A stretch of DNA of 64,000 bases from Siphonodentalium dalli (GCA_032622095.1 CP136061.1:135371587-135435586); one strand, 5' to 3'; positions 8,550 through 19,114 are shown, numbered from the stretch's first letter. Notes: generated by a model from the sequence alone, not told the origin. Numbers and translations: made by a program.

Positions 8550-10923
8550 CACTCTCCATGTAATGCACGGACCTCGTGTACCATCGCGACAATAATTAAG
8601 TTGTGATCTCATAGGAAAATGCTTTTTTCTATTTTTAACGGGGTAAATGGAGTGATTGAAAAGTGTAATAGATATGTGGCCTGTTTTTTTGTTGTTTTTT
8701 ATACAAATTTTCATTCACCAAAGCCAGCTGGTTTTTGGGCACACATGTAGATAAATTACATGTATATAAATTACATGTATATCTGCATAATAATTATGGA
8801 ATTAACTACGTCCACAGCATATCGTCACAATTTTTTGTGTATTCTAAATCAAGTTTTGTCGAGTTGTGGACGTCAATATAATATAATATTGACGTATTTG
8901 TATGTCTCACATCCCTCATTGTCTAATTTTTCCTTGACCATGGTGGATAATAATTACTTAATTATTTTTCGGTAATTATATTCCATATATATATAATGGC
9001 TGCATTGTTTTGGTGACAACTGCTGTTTTCACGTGATGCCTTGCGTATAAAGGAAAAAGGGGAAATGGAGTCATATAATGTCTGACTGTATATATATATA
9101 GGACCACCAGCGATTATGCGTTTTCCAGCACAGGGTCGCATCTAACCTCAAACATTGCACCCATTCAGCAGAATGGGCGCCAAGTAACTATTTCAATGTG
9201 TTAACAAAAGGCCTAGTTACAATAAAAATCAGTCGTAACACAGAACAGGGGCGTGTAAAACAAGACAAACGGGACAGAGCTGCTGCTCTCGTTCCCAATC
9301 TGCATCTAAGTATAGTGACGAGCCTTCCTGAAATGTAGGCTTCCATCAAATGTAGGATTCATACTGAAATGATCACTCAAGCTCACAAGCATCTTGTCTC
9401 TTCTGACCTGCTGTCCAGAAGAGAATACTCATGCTATTGTTAAAGGCACATCTGCATTGCAGAGAGTTGCATATATTGCCAGAACAGAAATATATAGCAA
9501 CAGAAAGTAATGTTTACAAAATTGAGATAAACCATAAGGAACATCTGAACTTGCTGTTAATCCGAGAGTGCCTAATTTAAATAGTTACAACAGTATGCCT
9601 TATCCTAACCTCCATTCTGTTCTGCTGAATAGGCAATAAAGAGCGTTTAATCACATGACCATAATGAAAACGATTACGGACTAAGGCTCGAATATTACCA
9701 AGGAGTTTCTTTTTATATCTTATGTTTCTATTTACCTTTCTTGTGTCGTGTCTAGTGGATTGGCGTTCGGTAGAAATTAAATAGGGATTAACTAATTTCT
9801 GTGTTTCTTCCAAATCACCACTAACATTGCCTTCATTTGTATGTGTATCATTATAAGTGCACGGGAGTCGGCACTCGTTGCTGAAGATAACATTATCACC
9901 CAGCAGTATAGGGCCAACTAACACTATCACCCATTGGTCCCGATTAGATATGAGAGTAGGGGGTTGTTTATGTTGTAAAGTCTGCACCCTCTTTTTAGTG
10001 GCATGTGTAGGCACCCGCCAATCCACAAGTTGTTGTATTCCCACTTTCTGGTAACAATACATTGTTTGGGAATGTATATATATTTGAAACACATTCCATG
10101 ATTTCCACTCACAAAATGGTTTCAAATCGTATTATCATCATCCAATTGTGAGAACTCAAGAATCGTTTACAGTAACATTTAACAAGAACAATAACTCTAA
10201 AATAAAGCAAAATATCAAAACATCGCAAGCATAACAGACCAGCTCAGAGATGGGGCCGACCCAAGGGGAAGTTTATGAGCGTTTGCTAACTCTCAATAAT
10301 GGTCTACGATAATGTTTGAATAATCGCATAAATATTGAAGATGGTTAGACTGCAGCTGCAGTCTGAATATGATGCGCTTCAATTGCATATGTGATTCGGA
10401 TCGGGGCAATATATCAAATTAAACTTAGCAAGAAATAAGTCCAACGACATACGTTAGAGCTTATCTCATACAGAGCCATTAGTTGATTTGACTAGTTCCT
10501 GATGAAGAGGACTGCTGTCCTTTTGACACAAAACACACCGACACGAGAGAAATCTCAGCACACGAAAACTATGCCAGATTCAAAATATCTCGTGACAATT
10601 ACTCATACCTCTTATTACTATCAGCTGATGGTAATAAAATTACCTGATTCTACGATCAAAGTTCAAAATTCTGTAGTTCAAAATTCATGTAGCTGGAAGT
10701 TGTTAAGGGGTCAACACAAGCAAGTAACCCTGTTTTGGCTCGTGGGTTCGTAACATGGGTTTTTGGAACCCATCAGAGCGGTGTTCATTGAGAGGTCTCA
10801 GAGAGGTGTTAACCATGTCTCTGAGAACTATGCTGCCTCATTTTGGGCCAAGAGGTGTGGGTATATCCACCTTCCCTGAAATTAGAGTAGTTTGGTCGTT
10901 CTTTTTATTAAAATGGGGAAGAG
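8550..10923. other. 3' internal region of the LTR element, no pol found
   Basis: About 2.4 kb between the gag-like stop codon and the 3' LTR. No long plus-strand ORF and no RT or integrase motif were seen. A 182-codon minus-strand ORF at 9577-10125 has no match I can defend. The sequence is AT-rich with short TA runs, including a 10-bp inverted repeat at 8870-8895. This region would normally hold pol. Confidence 0.55.
10910..10923 (+). other. Polypurine tract
   Basis: AAAATGGGGAAGAG lies directly before the TG of the 3' LTR, the expected place for the plus-strand primer. It fixes the orientation of the element as plus and agrees with the gag strand. Confidence 0.65.
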
Positions 10924-11248
10924 TGTTGTATTTATGGGTTTTAATAGTTAGGCCTGGTAGAGTAAGATCGGTACCAAATAGATACGTCTCGGCAAATGGC
11001 TCCAATATAGCGACATTGGAGCGAAGATACGGGGAAATCCGGAAGCCACCGAGGATGCCCGAAGATAGCCGAAGATAGCCGGAAGCTCGCGATATGACCA
11101 GGCTGACGGAAACCCATCACTTGAATCCAAACCAACCTATTGACAACATCGTGTATTTCTATTGCTGTATTATTAAAAGGTATTATTTCACACTTGCACT
11201 TCATGTAATATTATTCACAATGCTGCACAATACCCCAAAATTATAACA
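10924..11248 (+). repeat. 3' LTR
   Basis: 325 bp, from TGTTGTA to TATAACA, ending directly at the target duplication. The first 234 bp match the 5' LTR exactly; the last 91 bp are unique in the window. If the LTR were instead only 225 bp, ending CAACA at 11148, no target duplication would fit. Confidence 0.7.
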
Positions 11249-11252
11249 ACTA

Positions 11253-11264
11253 CACTACGGAAAC
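11253..11264 (-). pseudogene. tRNA-Val(CAC), copy 4, 5' fragment
   Basis: Twelve bases that complete the gene interrupted at 4191. They follow the second copy of the ACTA target duplication. Confidence 0.85.
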
Positions 11265-11452
11265 TTCGCATACTGTCACAATTTTAAATGCGCTCGGGAT
11301 GATTCGACTAGATCAAAACTTACTTCGGTCTGAGAAAATGTTATGCTGGTTAGATAGCTTCCTAATTCCCGCGCAGTACGGCCTGATCACGATGGACAAA
11401 CTGAGGTTGCACCAATTAATGCCCCGGGCATAGCATCAATCAACATGAAGAC

Positions 11453-11460
11453 TATATATC
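11453..11460. other. Deletion scar replacing tRNA-Met of copy 4
   Basis: The sequence runs from ...GAAGAC through TATATATC straight into TGCCTGTG. About 170 bp that normally hold the tRNA-Met and its TATA-like element are missing. The TATATATC looks like filler at the join. Confidence 0.8.
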
Positions 11461-11680
11461 TGCCTGTGATTTTTAATGTTACCCTTCGGAGCAGATCCAT
11501 TTTGACAGCCAAGTTGAAAGAAAAAGAAAACCATCAAAATGTTCTTTTCTGTCTGGATTTTGGTTGGCAGAAACAGCAAACAAGCTATGTGAAATATCAA
11601 ACCTATAGAGATGGTGCCATGAAGTTCACAGGTCAACTGTCGCTTCCATGTGAGCAAGCAAAATGCAAACAAAAAAGTAT

Positions 11681-11795
11681 TGTCAGAAGTGGGGTTCGAA
11701 CCCACGCCCACATTCGTGGACCAGAACTCCCATAACGTCGAACGAGGAAGGCAGTACCTTGAGTCTGGCGCCTTAGACCACTCGGCCATCCTGAC
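11681..11795 (-). tRNA. tRNA-Leu(CAA) with intron, copy 4
   Basis: 115 nt. One intron base differs from the majority. Confidence 0.92.
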
Positions 11796-12051
11796 TTATG
11801 AAATGAAGACCAAAACTGTTGCAGTCCCGCGCGCACGTCACGTGGTTACAGCTGAAGAGCAAGTTCTCTGTAATTGCGGCATACTAATTAATATTCACGT
11901 ATTTTGTCAACAGATTTGCTGAAACGTCGCACAAACTTTTAGTGAACATGGATTCGGGTGACGTCACATGTAGTTTTTGGACAGATTTTTTGTTATAAGA
12001 AATTTTCAAATGCACGTTTTACAGTTTATAAGAGCTCATTCCAACACCGAA

Positions 12052-12124
12052 GTTTCCGTAGTGTAGTGGTTATCACGCTCGCCTAACACGCGAGAGGTCC
12101 TGAGTTCGAGCCTCAGCGGAAACA
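12052..12124 (+). tRNA. tRNA-Val(AAC), copy 4
   Basis: 73 nt, no defect seen. Confidence 0.93.
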
Positions 12125-12355
12125 ACCGGAAAAGTTTTGCTGAGTTTTGCCTACAGACAAATAATGTTTCGTGTTGCCCGTGGCCAAAGTACTCACACTA
12201 AACTGAAACTTGATTGCCAAAATACATGTTTGTATGATTGAAAGCCCCTCAATTTACTGACCGTCGATCATTTTTGCTTGAGATGAAGAATAAAACACAA
12301 ACACTTAAAATTGCGTTATTTGTCAAAAACAAAAATTGATTCACCAACTAAAATT

Positions 12356-12428
12356 TGTTCCCGCTGGGGCTCGAACCCAGGACCTCTCGCGTGTGAAGCG
12401 AGCGTGATAACCACTACACTACGGAAAC
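12356..12428 (-). tRNA. tRNA-Val(CAC), copy 5
   Basis: 73 nt, no defect seen. One extra A in the 3' flank. Confidence 0.93.
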
Positions 12429-12685
12429 TTCGCATACTGTCACAATTTTAAATGCGCTCGGGATGATTCGACTAGATCAAAACTTACTTCGGTCTGAGAA
12501 AATGTTATGCTGGTTAGATAGCTTCCTAATTCCCGCGCAGTACGGCCTGATCACGATGGACAAACTGAGGTTGCACAAATTAATGCCCCGGGCATAGCAT
12601 CAATCAACATGAAGACAACATTTTGTTCAAAGTTATACCTGTACACTATAATATAGTACCCAAACTGTAAGGAAAATCCACATGT

Positions 12686-12777
12686 GCCTCGGTAGCGCAG
12701 TAGGCAGCGCGTCAGTCTCATAATCACAAAATGACAGAGCAATCTGAAGGTCGTGAGTTCGATCCTCACTCGGGGCA
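12686..12777 (+). tRNA. tRNA-Met(CAT) with intron, copy 5
   Basis: 92 nt, no defect seen. Confidence 0.92.
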
Positions 12778-13006
12778 GAAATCTTTTGCCTGTGATTTTT
12801 AATGTTACCATTCGGAGCAGATCCATTTTGACAGCCAAGTTGAAAGAAAAAGAAAACCATCAAAATGTTCTTTTCTGTCTGGATTTTGGTTGGCAGAAAC
12901 AGCAAACAAGCTATGTGAAATATCAAACCTATAGAGATGGTGCCAAGAAGTTCACAGGTCAACTGTCGCTTCCATGTGAGCAAGCAAAATGCAAACAAAA
13001 AAGTAT

Positions 13007-13121
13007 TGTCAGAAGTAGGGTTCGAACCCACGCCCACATTCGTGGACCAGAACTCCCATAACCTCGAACGAGAAAGGCAGTACCTTGAGTCTGGCGCCTT
13101 AGACCACTCGGCCATCCTGAC
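13007..13121 (-). tRNA. tRNA-Leu(CAA) with intron, copy 5a
   Basis: 115 nt. One T-stem C is T, giving a G-U pair. Confidence 0.88.
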
Positions 13122-13284
13122 TTATGAAATGAAGACCAAAACTGTTGCAGTCCCGCGCGCACGTCACGTGGTTACAGATGAAGAGCAAGTTCTCTGTAAT
13201 TGCGGCATACTAATTAATATTCACGTATTTTGTCAACAGATTTGCTGAAACGTCGCACAAACTTTTAGTGAACATGGATTCGGG

Positions 13285-13607
13285 TGTTACCCTTCGGAGC
13301 AGATCCATTTTGACAGCCAAGTTGAAAGAAAAAGAAAACCATCAAAATGTTCTTTTCTGTCTGGATTTTGGTTGGCAGAAACAGCAAACAAGCTATGTGA
13401 AATATCAAACCTATATAAATGGTGCGAAGAAGTTCACAGGTCAACTGTCGCTTCCATGTGAGCAAGCAAAATGCAAACAAAAAAGTATTGTCAGAAGTGG
13501 GGTTTGAACCCACGCCCACATTCGTGGACCAGAACTCCCATAACCTCGAATGAGGAAGGCAGTACCTTGAGTCTGGCGCCTTAATTAGACCACTCGGCCA
13601 TCCTGAC
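13285..13607. repeat. Partial duplication inside copy 5
   Basis: After ...GATTCGGGTG at 13284 the sequence returns to the segment that follows tRNA-Met (TTACCCTTCGG) and runs through a second tRNA-Leu. The duplicated stretch has diverged from the first. It carries the D-arm insertion of copy 2, so it probably came from an unequal exchange with a copy-2-like unit. Confidence 0.85.
13489..13607 (-). pseudogene. tRNA-Leu(CAA), copy 5b, with 4-nt insertion
   Basis: 119 nt. It has the same AATT insertion in the D arm and the same T-loop change as copy 2. Confidence 0.75.
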
Positions 13608-13863
13608 TTATGAAATGAAGACCAAAACTGTTGCAGTCCCGCGCGCACGTCACGTGGTTACAGCTGAAGAGCAAGTTCTCTGTAATTGCGGCATACTAAT
13701 TAATATTCACGTATTTTGTCAACAGATTTGCTGAAACGTCGCACAAACTTTTAGTGAACATGGATTCGGGTGACGTCACATGTAGTTTTTAGACCGATTT
13801 TTTGTTAAAAGAAATTTTCAAATGCACGTTTTACAGTTTATAAGAGCTTATTCCAACACCGAA

Positions 13864-13936
13864 GTTTCCGTAGTGTAGTGGTTATCACGCTCGCCTAACA
13901 CGCGAGAGGTCCTGAGTTCGAGCCTCAGCGGAAACA
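13864..13936 (+). tRNA. tRNA-Val(AAC), copy 5
   Basis: 73 nt, no defect seen. Confidence 0.93.
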
Positions 13937-14166
13937 ACCGGAAAAGTTTTGCTGAGTTTTGCCTACAGACAAATAATGTTTCGTGTTGCCCGTGGCCAAA
14001 GTACTCACACTAAACTGAAACTTGATTGCCAAAATACATTTTTGTATGATTGAAAGCCCCTCAATTTACTGACCGTCGATCATTTTTGCTTGAGATGAAG
14101 AATAAAACACAAACACTTAAAATTGCGTTATTTGTCAAAAACAAAATTGATTCACCAACTAAAATT

Positions 14167-14239
14167 TGTTCCCGCTGGGGCTCGAACCCAGGACCTCTCG
14201 CGTGTGAAGCGAGCGTGATAACCACTACACTACGGAAAC
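14167..14239 (-). tRNA. tRNA-Val(CAC), copy 6
   Basis: 73 nt, no defect seen. Confidence 0.93.
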
Positions 14240-14496
14240 TTCGCATACTGTCACAATTTTAAATGCGCTCGGGATGATTCGACTAGATCAAAACTTACTT
14301 CGGTCTGAGAAAATGTTATGCTGGTTAGATAGCTTCCTAATTCCCGCACAGTACGGCCTGATCACGATGGACAAACTGAGGTTGCACAAATTAATGCCCC
14401 GGGCATAGCATCAATCAACATGAAGACAACATTTTGTTCAAAGTTATACCTGTACACTATAATATAGTACCCAAACTGTTAGGAAAATCCCCATGT

Positions 14497-14590
14497 GCCT
14501 CGGTATAGCGCAGTAGGCAGCGCGTCAGTCTCATAATCACAAAATGACAGAGCAATCTGAAGGTCGTGAGTTCGATCCTCACTCGGGGCA
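14497..14590 (+). tRNA. tRNA-Met(CAT) with intron, copy 6, 2-nt insertion
   Basis: 94 nt. An extra TA sits between the acceptor stem and the D stem. This lengthens the two-base linker at positions 8-9 and probably harms folding. Confidence 0.7.
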
Positions 14591-14819
14591 GAAATCTTTT
14601 GCCTGTGATTTTTAATGTTACCCTTCGGAGCAGATCCATTTTGACAGCCAAGTTGAAAGAAAAAGAAAACCATCAAAATGTTCTTTTCTGTCTGGATTTT
14701 GGTTGGCAGAAACAGCAAACAAGCTATGTGAAATATCAAACTCATAGAGATGGTGCCAAGAAGTTCACAGGTCAACTGTCGCTTCCATGTGAGCAAGCAA
14801 AATGCAAACAAAAAAGTAT

Positions 14820-14934
14820 TGTCAGAAGTGGGGTTCGAACCCACGCCCACATTCGTGGACCAGAACTCCCATAACCTCGAACGAGGAAGGCAGTACCTTG
14901 AGTCTGGCGCCTTAGACCACTCGGCCATCCTGAC
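14820..14934 (-). tRNA. tRNA-Leu(CAA) with intron, copy 6
   Basis: 115 nt, no defect seen. Confidence 0.92.
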
Positions 14935-15027
14935 TTATGAAATGAAGACCAAAACTGTTGCAGTCCCGCGCGCACGTCACGTGGTTACAGCTGAAGAGCA
15001 AGTTCTCTGTAATTGCGGCATACTATA

Positions 15028-15173
15028 AGTTATTGTGGTTGATTGACGGTAACATGGTGTGACATTGACGGCTTGGAGCCTATGTTCAACCGAGTCGCGC
15101 TAGCGACGAGGTTGAACATAGGCTCCAAGCCGTCAATGTCACACCATGTTACCGTCAATCAACCACAATAACG
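15028..15173. repeat. Perfect 63-bp-arm hairpin (foldback)
   Basis: Arms 15029-15091 and 15110-15172 are exact reverse complements. The 18-bp centre can extend the stem through GTCGC/GCGAC around loop GCTA. TATA flanks both sides (15024-15027 and 15174-15177), which would fit a foldback MITE with its own target duplication. The other reading is that it is a terminal structure of the Crypton-like element. Confidence 0.85.
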
Positions 15174-15409
15174 TATATGTTCCATTGACAGCCCTTTAAT
15201 TTTGTGGTGACAGCTAGAATCAGTTTCATACTGGAACCGATGCGTCATATTATAGCATTCTCATGTTTACGCTATAAACCCGTTGCGCCCCCCAGTGAAT
15301 GACGTCACGAAAAAATCAATAATGTAGTTTTATAAATAGAACAAGAAAATCACAGGAAGTTTTGAATGATCGTAGCACAATTTGTAAGTGGATTTCTCTT
15401 GATTTCTCA

Positions 15410-16783
15410 TCAATTATGTGGAGGACTGCCGAAGTGAATGTTGTGAATGGTACATCCACTAAACATTGAAGCTCCCATGTAATGTCCAGTGCTGTCGAGG
15501 GACATTTGGACGTTTTCAATGGATAGGCCTACTTTGTCCAAAACACCACCGCCATTTCCTGCACATTTTTCAATTTGTTGTGTTGTTGTTGAACATTTTT
15601 GCTGTATTTGCCGAGTTATTTGGGTTCCCGACATTACTGGTCGAACTTGAGGAATGTTCATGTCATCATGAGGCGGACACGCAGATCTCGGATTTACGGG
15701 CGGATTGTATGGCACAAGTGAGTCACGTGAAACACTACCACCGATGACCTCACCCATCGCCATTTTCTCCCTGTCAGAAACTCGTTGATACACAGAGAGG
15801 GACGAGACTGACTTATGCCCGGTTACAGCCATAATTTGTGATGGGCTGAAATTTACCCTGCCCAGAATTGTAACTCCTGTAACACGGATACTGTGATTGG
15901 TGTAACGTTTGGATATGAGGATTTTTTCGCTCAGGTTTGGCATGAAAAGACGGAGTGTATCACGCCCTACTGGCTTATTTTGGTACCATATTTCACCAGG
16001 ATAATCCTCGAAACTGTCTTTAGGATACTGCCAGAGACGTCCACATGCCGGATTTAATTTCCTGAGGTAAGTTTCAAATGTTTTTACTGGACAGTTGTCA
16101 TTTTCATCTAAGTCTGCGGGCATGTGACCAGAAAAAGTCTCTTTGTCGCCACCTCGGTGATTTTTTGTCAATTCGTCCTTTTTTTTAAGGACATATTTTC
16201 TGCCATCAGGATATTGGTGTATGGAAAATGAATCTTTGGTCATGAGTTCCATGTTTTCGTTTGCACGACGACAAAAGTATAATCTGATGTTCATTTGCAC
16301 TCGATTGAATAACCCGTATGGTGTTCTCGGTGATAAATACAGGCTGTTATATATTTGTTTCAAATCATCATCTTCAATTTGGTCATGGTGTGTGATATCC
16401 CCTTTCCCGTGAAGCTTTATTTCAGACATGGCCGTTTTGAAACACTCATTAGCTTCAGCAAATTCAGCATTGGTAATGATGTCGATTTTTTTCATCTGTG
16501 GTGGAGACTTCAAATATCTATTCAAAGCATGTCTTATGTTTTCAAACGTGCTTGCCTTATACATCTCCCCCTTTTTCGAGCGAGCGTCCATGTAAAAATG
16601 ACACAAGTGCTCATTCAACTTTACAGCATCAAACGTTTCGAAATTAGTGTCCTGCTTTTTTTCTTGCAAATACTCCCTTAGTGTTCTGGCAGCTACCGCA
16701 TTTGAACTCTGTGTATTTTTAGGAATATTATTCGCACGTTTGGAAATTATTTCATCCATCGAATGATCGGCGAAGCGCTTCAT
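15410..16783 (-). CDS. Crypton-type tyrosine recombinase, 457 aa
   Basis: A DNA strand-exchange enzyme expected to cut and rejoin element ends through a tyrosine-DNA link in the nucleus. The start is the first ATG of the ORF, giving MKRFADHSMDE; the frame stays open 41 codons upstream without an ATG. An N-terminal helical SAM-like segment covers about residues 20-120. The catalytic domain shows an Arg near 170, H297-S-I-R300, H323 in TGHKS and the nucleophile Y332 in SVYQR, the R...HxxR...H...Y pattern. The tail of ~110 residues ends in a GASMFSGCTIHN motif. It resembles the DUF3504/KIAA1958-like recombinases of animal genomes. The frame is intact, so the enzyme may be active. Confidence 0.8.
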   Translation of the reverse strand: MKRFADHSMDEIISKRANNIPKNTQSSNAVAARTLREYLQEKKQDTNFETFDAVKLNEHLCHFYMDARSKKGEMYKASTFENIRHALNRYLKSPPQMKKIDIITNAEFAEANECFKTAMSEIKLHGKGDITHHDQIEDDDLKQIYNSLYLSPRTPYGLFNRVQMNIRLYFCRRANENMELMTKDSFSIHQYPDGRKYVLKKKDELTKNHRGGDKETFSGHMPADLDENDNCPVKTFETYLRKLNPACGRLWQYPKDSFEDYPGEIWYQNKPVGRDTLRLFMPNLSEKILISKRYTNHSIRVTGVTILGRVNFSPSQIMAVTGHKSVSSLSVYQRVSDREKMAMGEVIGGSVSRDSLVPYNPPVNPRSACPPHDDMNIPQVRPVMSGTQITRQIQQKCSTTTQQIEKCAGNGGGVLDKVGLSIENVQMSLDSTGHYMGASMFSGCTIHNIHFGSPPHN

Positions 16784-17246
16784 TTTGTCGTATTTTGTTA
16801 CTAAATGCAGACGACGTAATTTGTTTACATCACCTATACAACAGGTGCGAATACTAACACCCCCCAAGAGTGAGTAGAACCACCCAACTTGACAAACGAT
16901 GAACACTACAATTTGGATTAATCCATTAAAGTTAGGGACCGCTTAGTATAAGAAAAAACGTTCATTTCTATATAAATCAATGATTTTATAGTGAACCTAT
17001 TACATAAAACAGATCGATCGCCGTCAATTGTTGTCTGAATTGTCAAACAAATTATTTGCAACACGGTCTTGCACGTTTACGTGCCGGTAACGTTATTCCC
17101 CCAGATGGAGCCTCTTGCTCTATGCAAATTAGATGACGTCACCCGCCAACATAAGAACCTTTGCACGCGCGAAAGCCGTAAACATGGGATATGTTGCGCG
17201 AGCGTTAACCAATTGAATGCCGAGGATTTAGCTGGAAATGGAACAT
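16784..17246. other. Non-coding end of the Crypton-like element
   Basis: About 460 bp upstream of the recombinase gene, so promoter sequence is expected here, but no clear motif can be assigned. It joins the array at 17247. Confidence 0.5.
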
Positions 17247-17413
17247 TAATTAATATTCACGTATTTTGTCAACAGATTTGCTGAAACGTCGCACAAACTT
17301 TTAGTGAACATGGATTCGGGTGACGTCACATGTAGTTTTTAGACCGATTTTTTGTTATAAGAAATTTTCAAATGCACGTTTTACAGTTTATAAGAGCTTA
17401 TTCCAACACCGAA

Positions 17414-17486
17414 GTTTCCGTAGTGTAGTGGTTATCACGCTCGCCTAACACGCGAGAGGTCCTGAGTTCGGGCCTCAGCGGAAACA
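17414..17486 (+). tRNA. tRNA-Val(AAC), copy 6
   Basis: 73 nt. The near-invariant T-loop base A58 is G. It lies downstream of the Crypton-like insertion, which separates it from its normal upstream spacer. Confidence 0.8.
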
Positions 17487-17716
17487 ACCGGAAAAGTTTT
17501 GCTGAGTTTTGCCTACAGACAAATAATGTTTCGTGTTGCCCGTGGCCAAAGTACTCACACTAAACTGAAACTTGATTGCCAAAATACATTTTTGTATGAT
17601 TGAAAGCCCCTCAATTTACTGACCGTCGATCATTTTTGCTTGAGATGAAGAATAAAACACAAACACTTAAAATTGCGTTATTTGTAAAAAACAAAATTGA
17701 TTCACCAACTAAAATT

Positions 17717-17789
17717 TGTTCCCGCTGGGGCTCGAACCCAGGACCTCTCGCGTGTGAAGCGAGCGTGATAACCACTACACAACGGAAAC
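17717..17789 (-). tRNA. tRNA-Val(CAC), copy 7
   Basis: 73 nt. A9 is T. Confidence 0.87.
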
Positions 17790-18046
17790 TTCGCATACTG
17801 TCACAATTTTAAATGCGCTCGGGATGATTCGACTAGATCAAAACTTACTTCGGTCTGAGAAAATGTTATGCTGGTTAGATAGCTTCCTAATTCCCGCGCA
17901 GTACGGCCTGATCACGATGGACAAACTGAGGTTGCACAAATTAATGCCCCGGGCATAGCATCAATCAACATGAAGACAACATTTTGTTCAAAGTTATACC
18001 TGTACACTATAATATAGTACCCAAACTGTTAGGAAAATCCCCATGT

Positions 18047-18138
18047 GCCTCGGTAGCGCAGTAGGCAGCGCGTCAGTCTCATAATCACAAAATGACAGAG
18101 CAATCTGAAGGTCGTGAGTTCGATCCTCACTCGGGGCA
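18047..18138 (+). tRNA. tRNA-Met(CAT) with intron, copy 7
   Basis: 92 nt, no defect seen. Confidence 0.92.
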
Positions 18139-18367
18139 GAAATCTTTTGCCTGTGATTTTTAATGTTACCCTTCGGAGCAGATCCATTTTGACAGCCAAG
18201 TTGAAAGAAAAAGAAAACCATCAAAATGTTCTTTTCTGTCTGGATTTTGGTTGGCAGAAACAGCAAACAAGCTATGTGAAATATCAAACTCATAGAGATG
18301 GTGCCAAGAAGTTCACAGGTCAACTGTCGCTTCCATGTGAGCAAGCAAAATGCAAACAAAAAAGTAT

Positions 18368-18482
18368 TGTCAGAAGTGGGGTTCGAACCCACGCCCACAT
18401 TCGTGGACCAGAACTCCCATAACCTCGAACGAGGAAGGCAGTACCTTGAGTCTGGCGCCTTAGACCACTCGGCCATCCTGAC
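18368..18482 (-). tRNA. tRNA-Leu(CAA) with intron, copy 7
   Basis: 115 nt, no defect seen. Confidence 0.93.
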
Positions 18483-18738
18483 TTATGAAATGAAGACCAA
18501 AACTGTTGCAGTCCCGCGCGCACGTCACGTGGTTACAGCTGAAGAGCAAGTTCTCTGTAATTGCGGCATACTAATTAATATTCACGTATTTTGTCAACAG
18601 ATTTGCTGAAACGTCGCACAAACTTTTAGTGAACATGGATTCGGGTGACGTCACATGTAGTTTTTAGACCAATTTTTTGTTATAAGAAATTTTCAAATGC
18701 ACGTTTTACAGTTTATAAGAGCTTATTCCAACACCGAA

Positions 18739-18811
18739 GTTTCCGTAGTGTAGTGGTTATCACGCTCGCCTAACACGCGAGAGGTCCTGAGTTCGAGCCT
18801 CAGCGGAAACA
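18739..18811 (+). tRNA. tRNA-Val(AAC), copy 7
   Basis: 73 nt, no defect seen. Confidence 0.93.
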
Positions 18812-19041
18812 ACCGGAAAAGTTTTGCTGAGTTTTGCCTACAGACAAATAATGTTTCGTGTTGCCCGTGGCCAAAGTACTCACACTAAACTGAAACTTGA
18901 TTGCCAAAATACATTTTTGTATGATTGAAAGCCCCTCAATTTACTGACCGTCGATCATTTTTGCTTGAGATGAAGAATAAAACACAAACACTTAAAATTG
19001 CGTTATTTGTCAAAAACAAAATTGATTCACCAACTAAAATT

Positions 19042-19114
19042 TGTTCCCGCTGGGGCTCGAACCCAGGACCTCTCGCGTGTGAAGCGAGCGTGATAACCAC
19101 TACACTACGGAAAC
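19042..19114 (-). tRNA. tRNA-Val(CAC), copy 8
   Basis: 73 nt, no defect seen. Confidence 0.93.

Larger units (their letters stand above)
4192..11248 (+). mobile_element. LTR retroelement with gag-like ORF only
   Basis: The element is 7057 bp and is flanked by the 4-bp target duplication ACTA (4188-4191 and 11249-11252) inside a tRNA-Val gene. It starts TGTTGTA and ends TATAACA, the usual TG...CA form of LTR ends. Identical direct repeats lie at both ends, a purine tract precedes the right one, and one long gag-like ORF lies between. No protease, reverse transcriptase, RNase H or integrase motif was seen, so it would need enzymes from another element, like the TR-GAG or LARD classes. The 234 bp of matching LTR sequence are identical, which points to recent insertion. 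Confidence 0.8.
11249..15025. repeat. tRNA gene tandem array, block B (copies 4-6)
   Basis: The array resumes inside the split tRNA-Val(CAC). Copy 4 has lost its tRNA-Met, and copy 5 has an internal duplication that gives a second tRNA-Leu. The block ends at a Crypton-like insertion in the Leu/Val divergent spacer of copy 6. Confidence 0.93.
15026..17246 (-). mobile_element. Crypton-like tyrosine-recombinase element
   Basis: A 2221-bp insertion in the spacer between tRNA-Leu and tRNA-Val(AAC) of copy 6. The flanking unit is continuous apart from a repeated TA at the two joins. Its only gene is a tyrosine recombinase on the minus strand. There is no reverse transcriptase, which argues against a DIRS element and for a Crypton-type DNA transposon. 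No terminal inverted repeats were found. One end carries a long hairpin that may be a separate foldback insertion. Confidence 0.65.

Noticed and set aside
8870-8895. 10-bp inverted repeat in TA-rich DNA
   Set aside because: Short and in low-complexity sequence, so chance is likely.
9577-10125. Minus-strand ORF of 182 codons inside the LTR element
   Set aside because: A segment VIFSNEC faintly recalls Tc1 transposases, but catalytic residues and neighbouring motifs cannot be placed, and it opposes the element strand. Profile search would be needed.
4192-11248. DIRS-type element with split direct repeats
   Set aside because: The sequence after the right repeat has no second copy before it, there is no recombinase gene in it, and a 4-bp target duplication and purine tract fit an ordinary LTR element.
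15410-16783. Bacterial XerD-type recombinase from contamination
   Set aside because: It lies within the eukaryotic array with clean joins, and its sequence style fits animal Crypton/DUF3504 recombinases.
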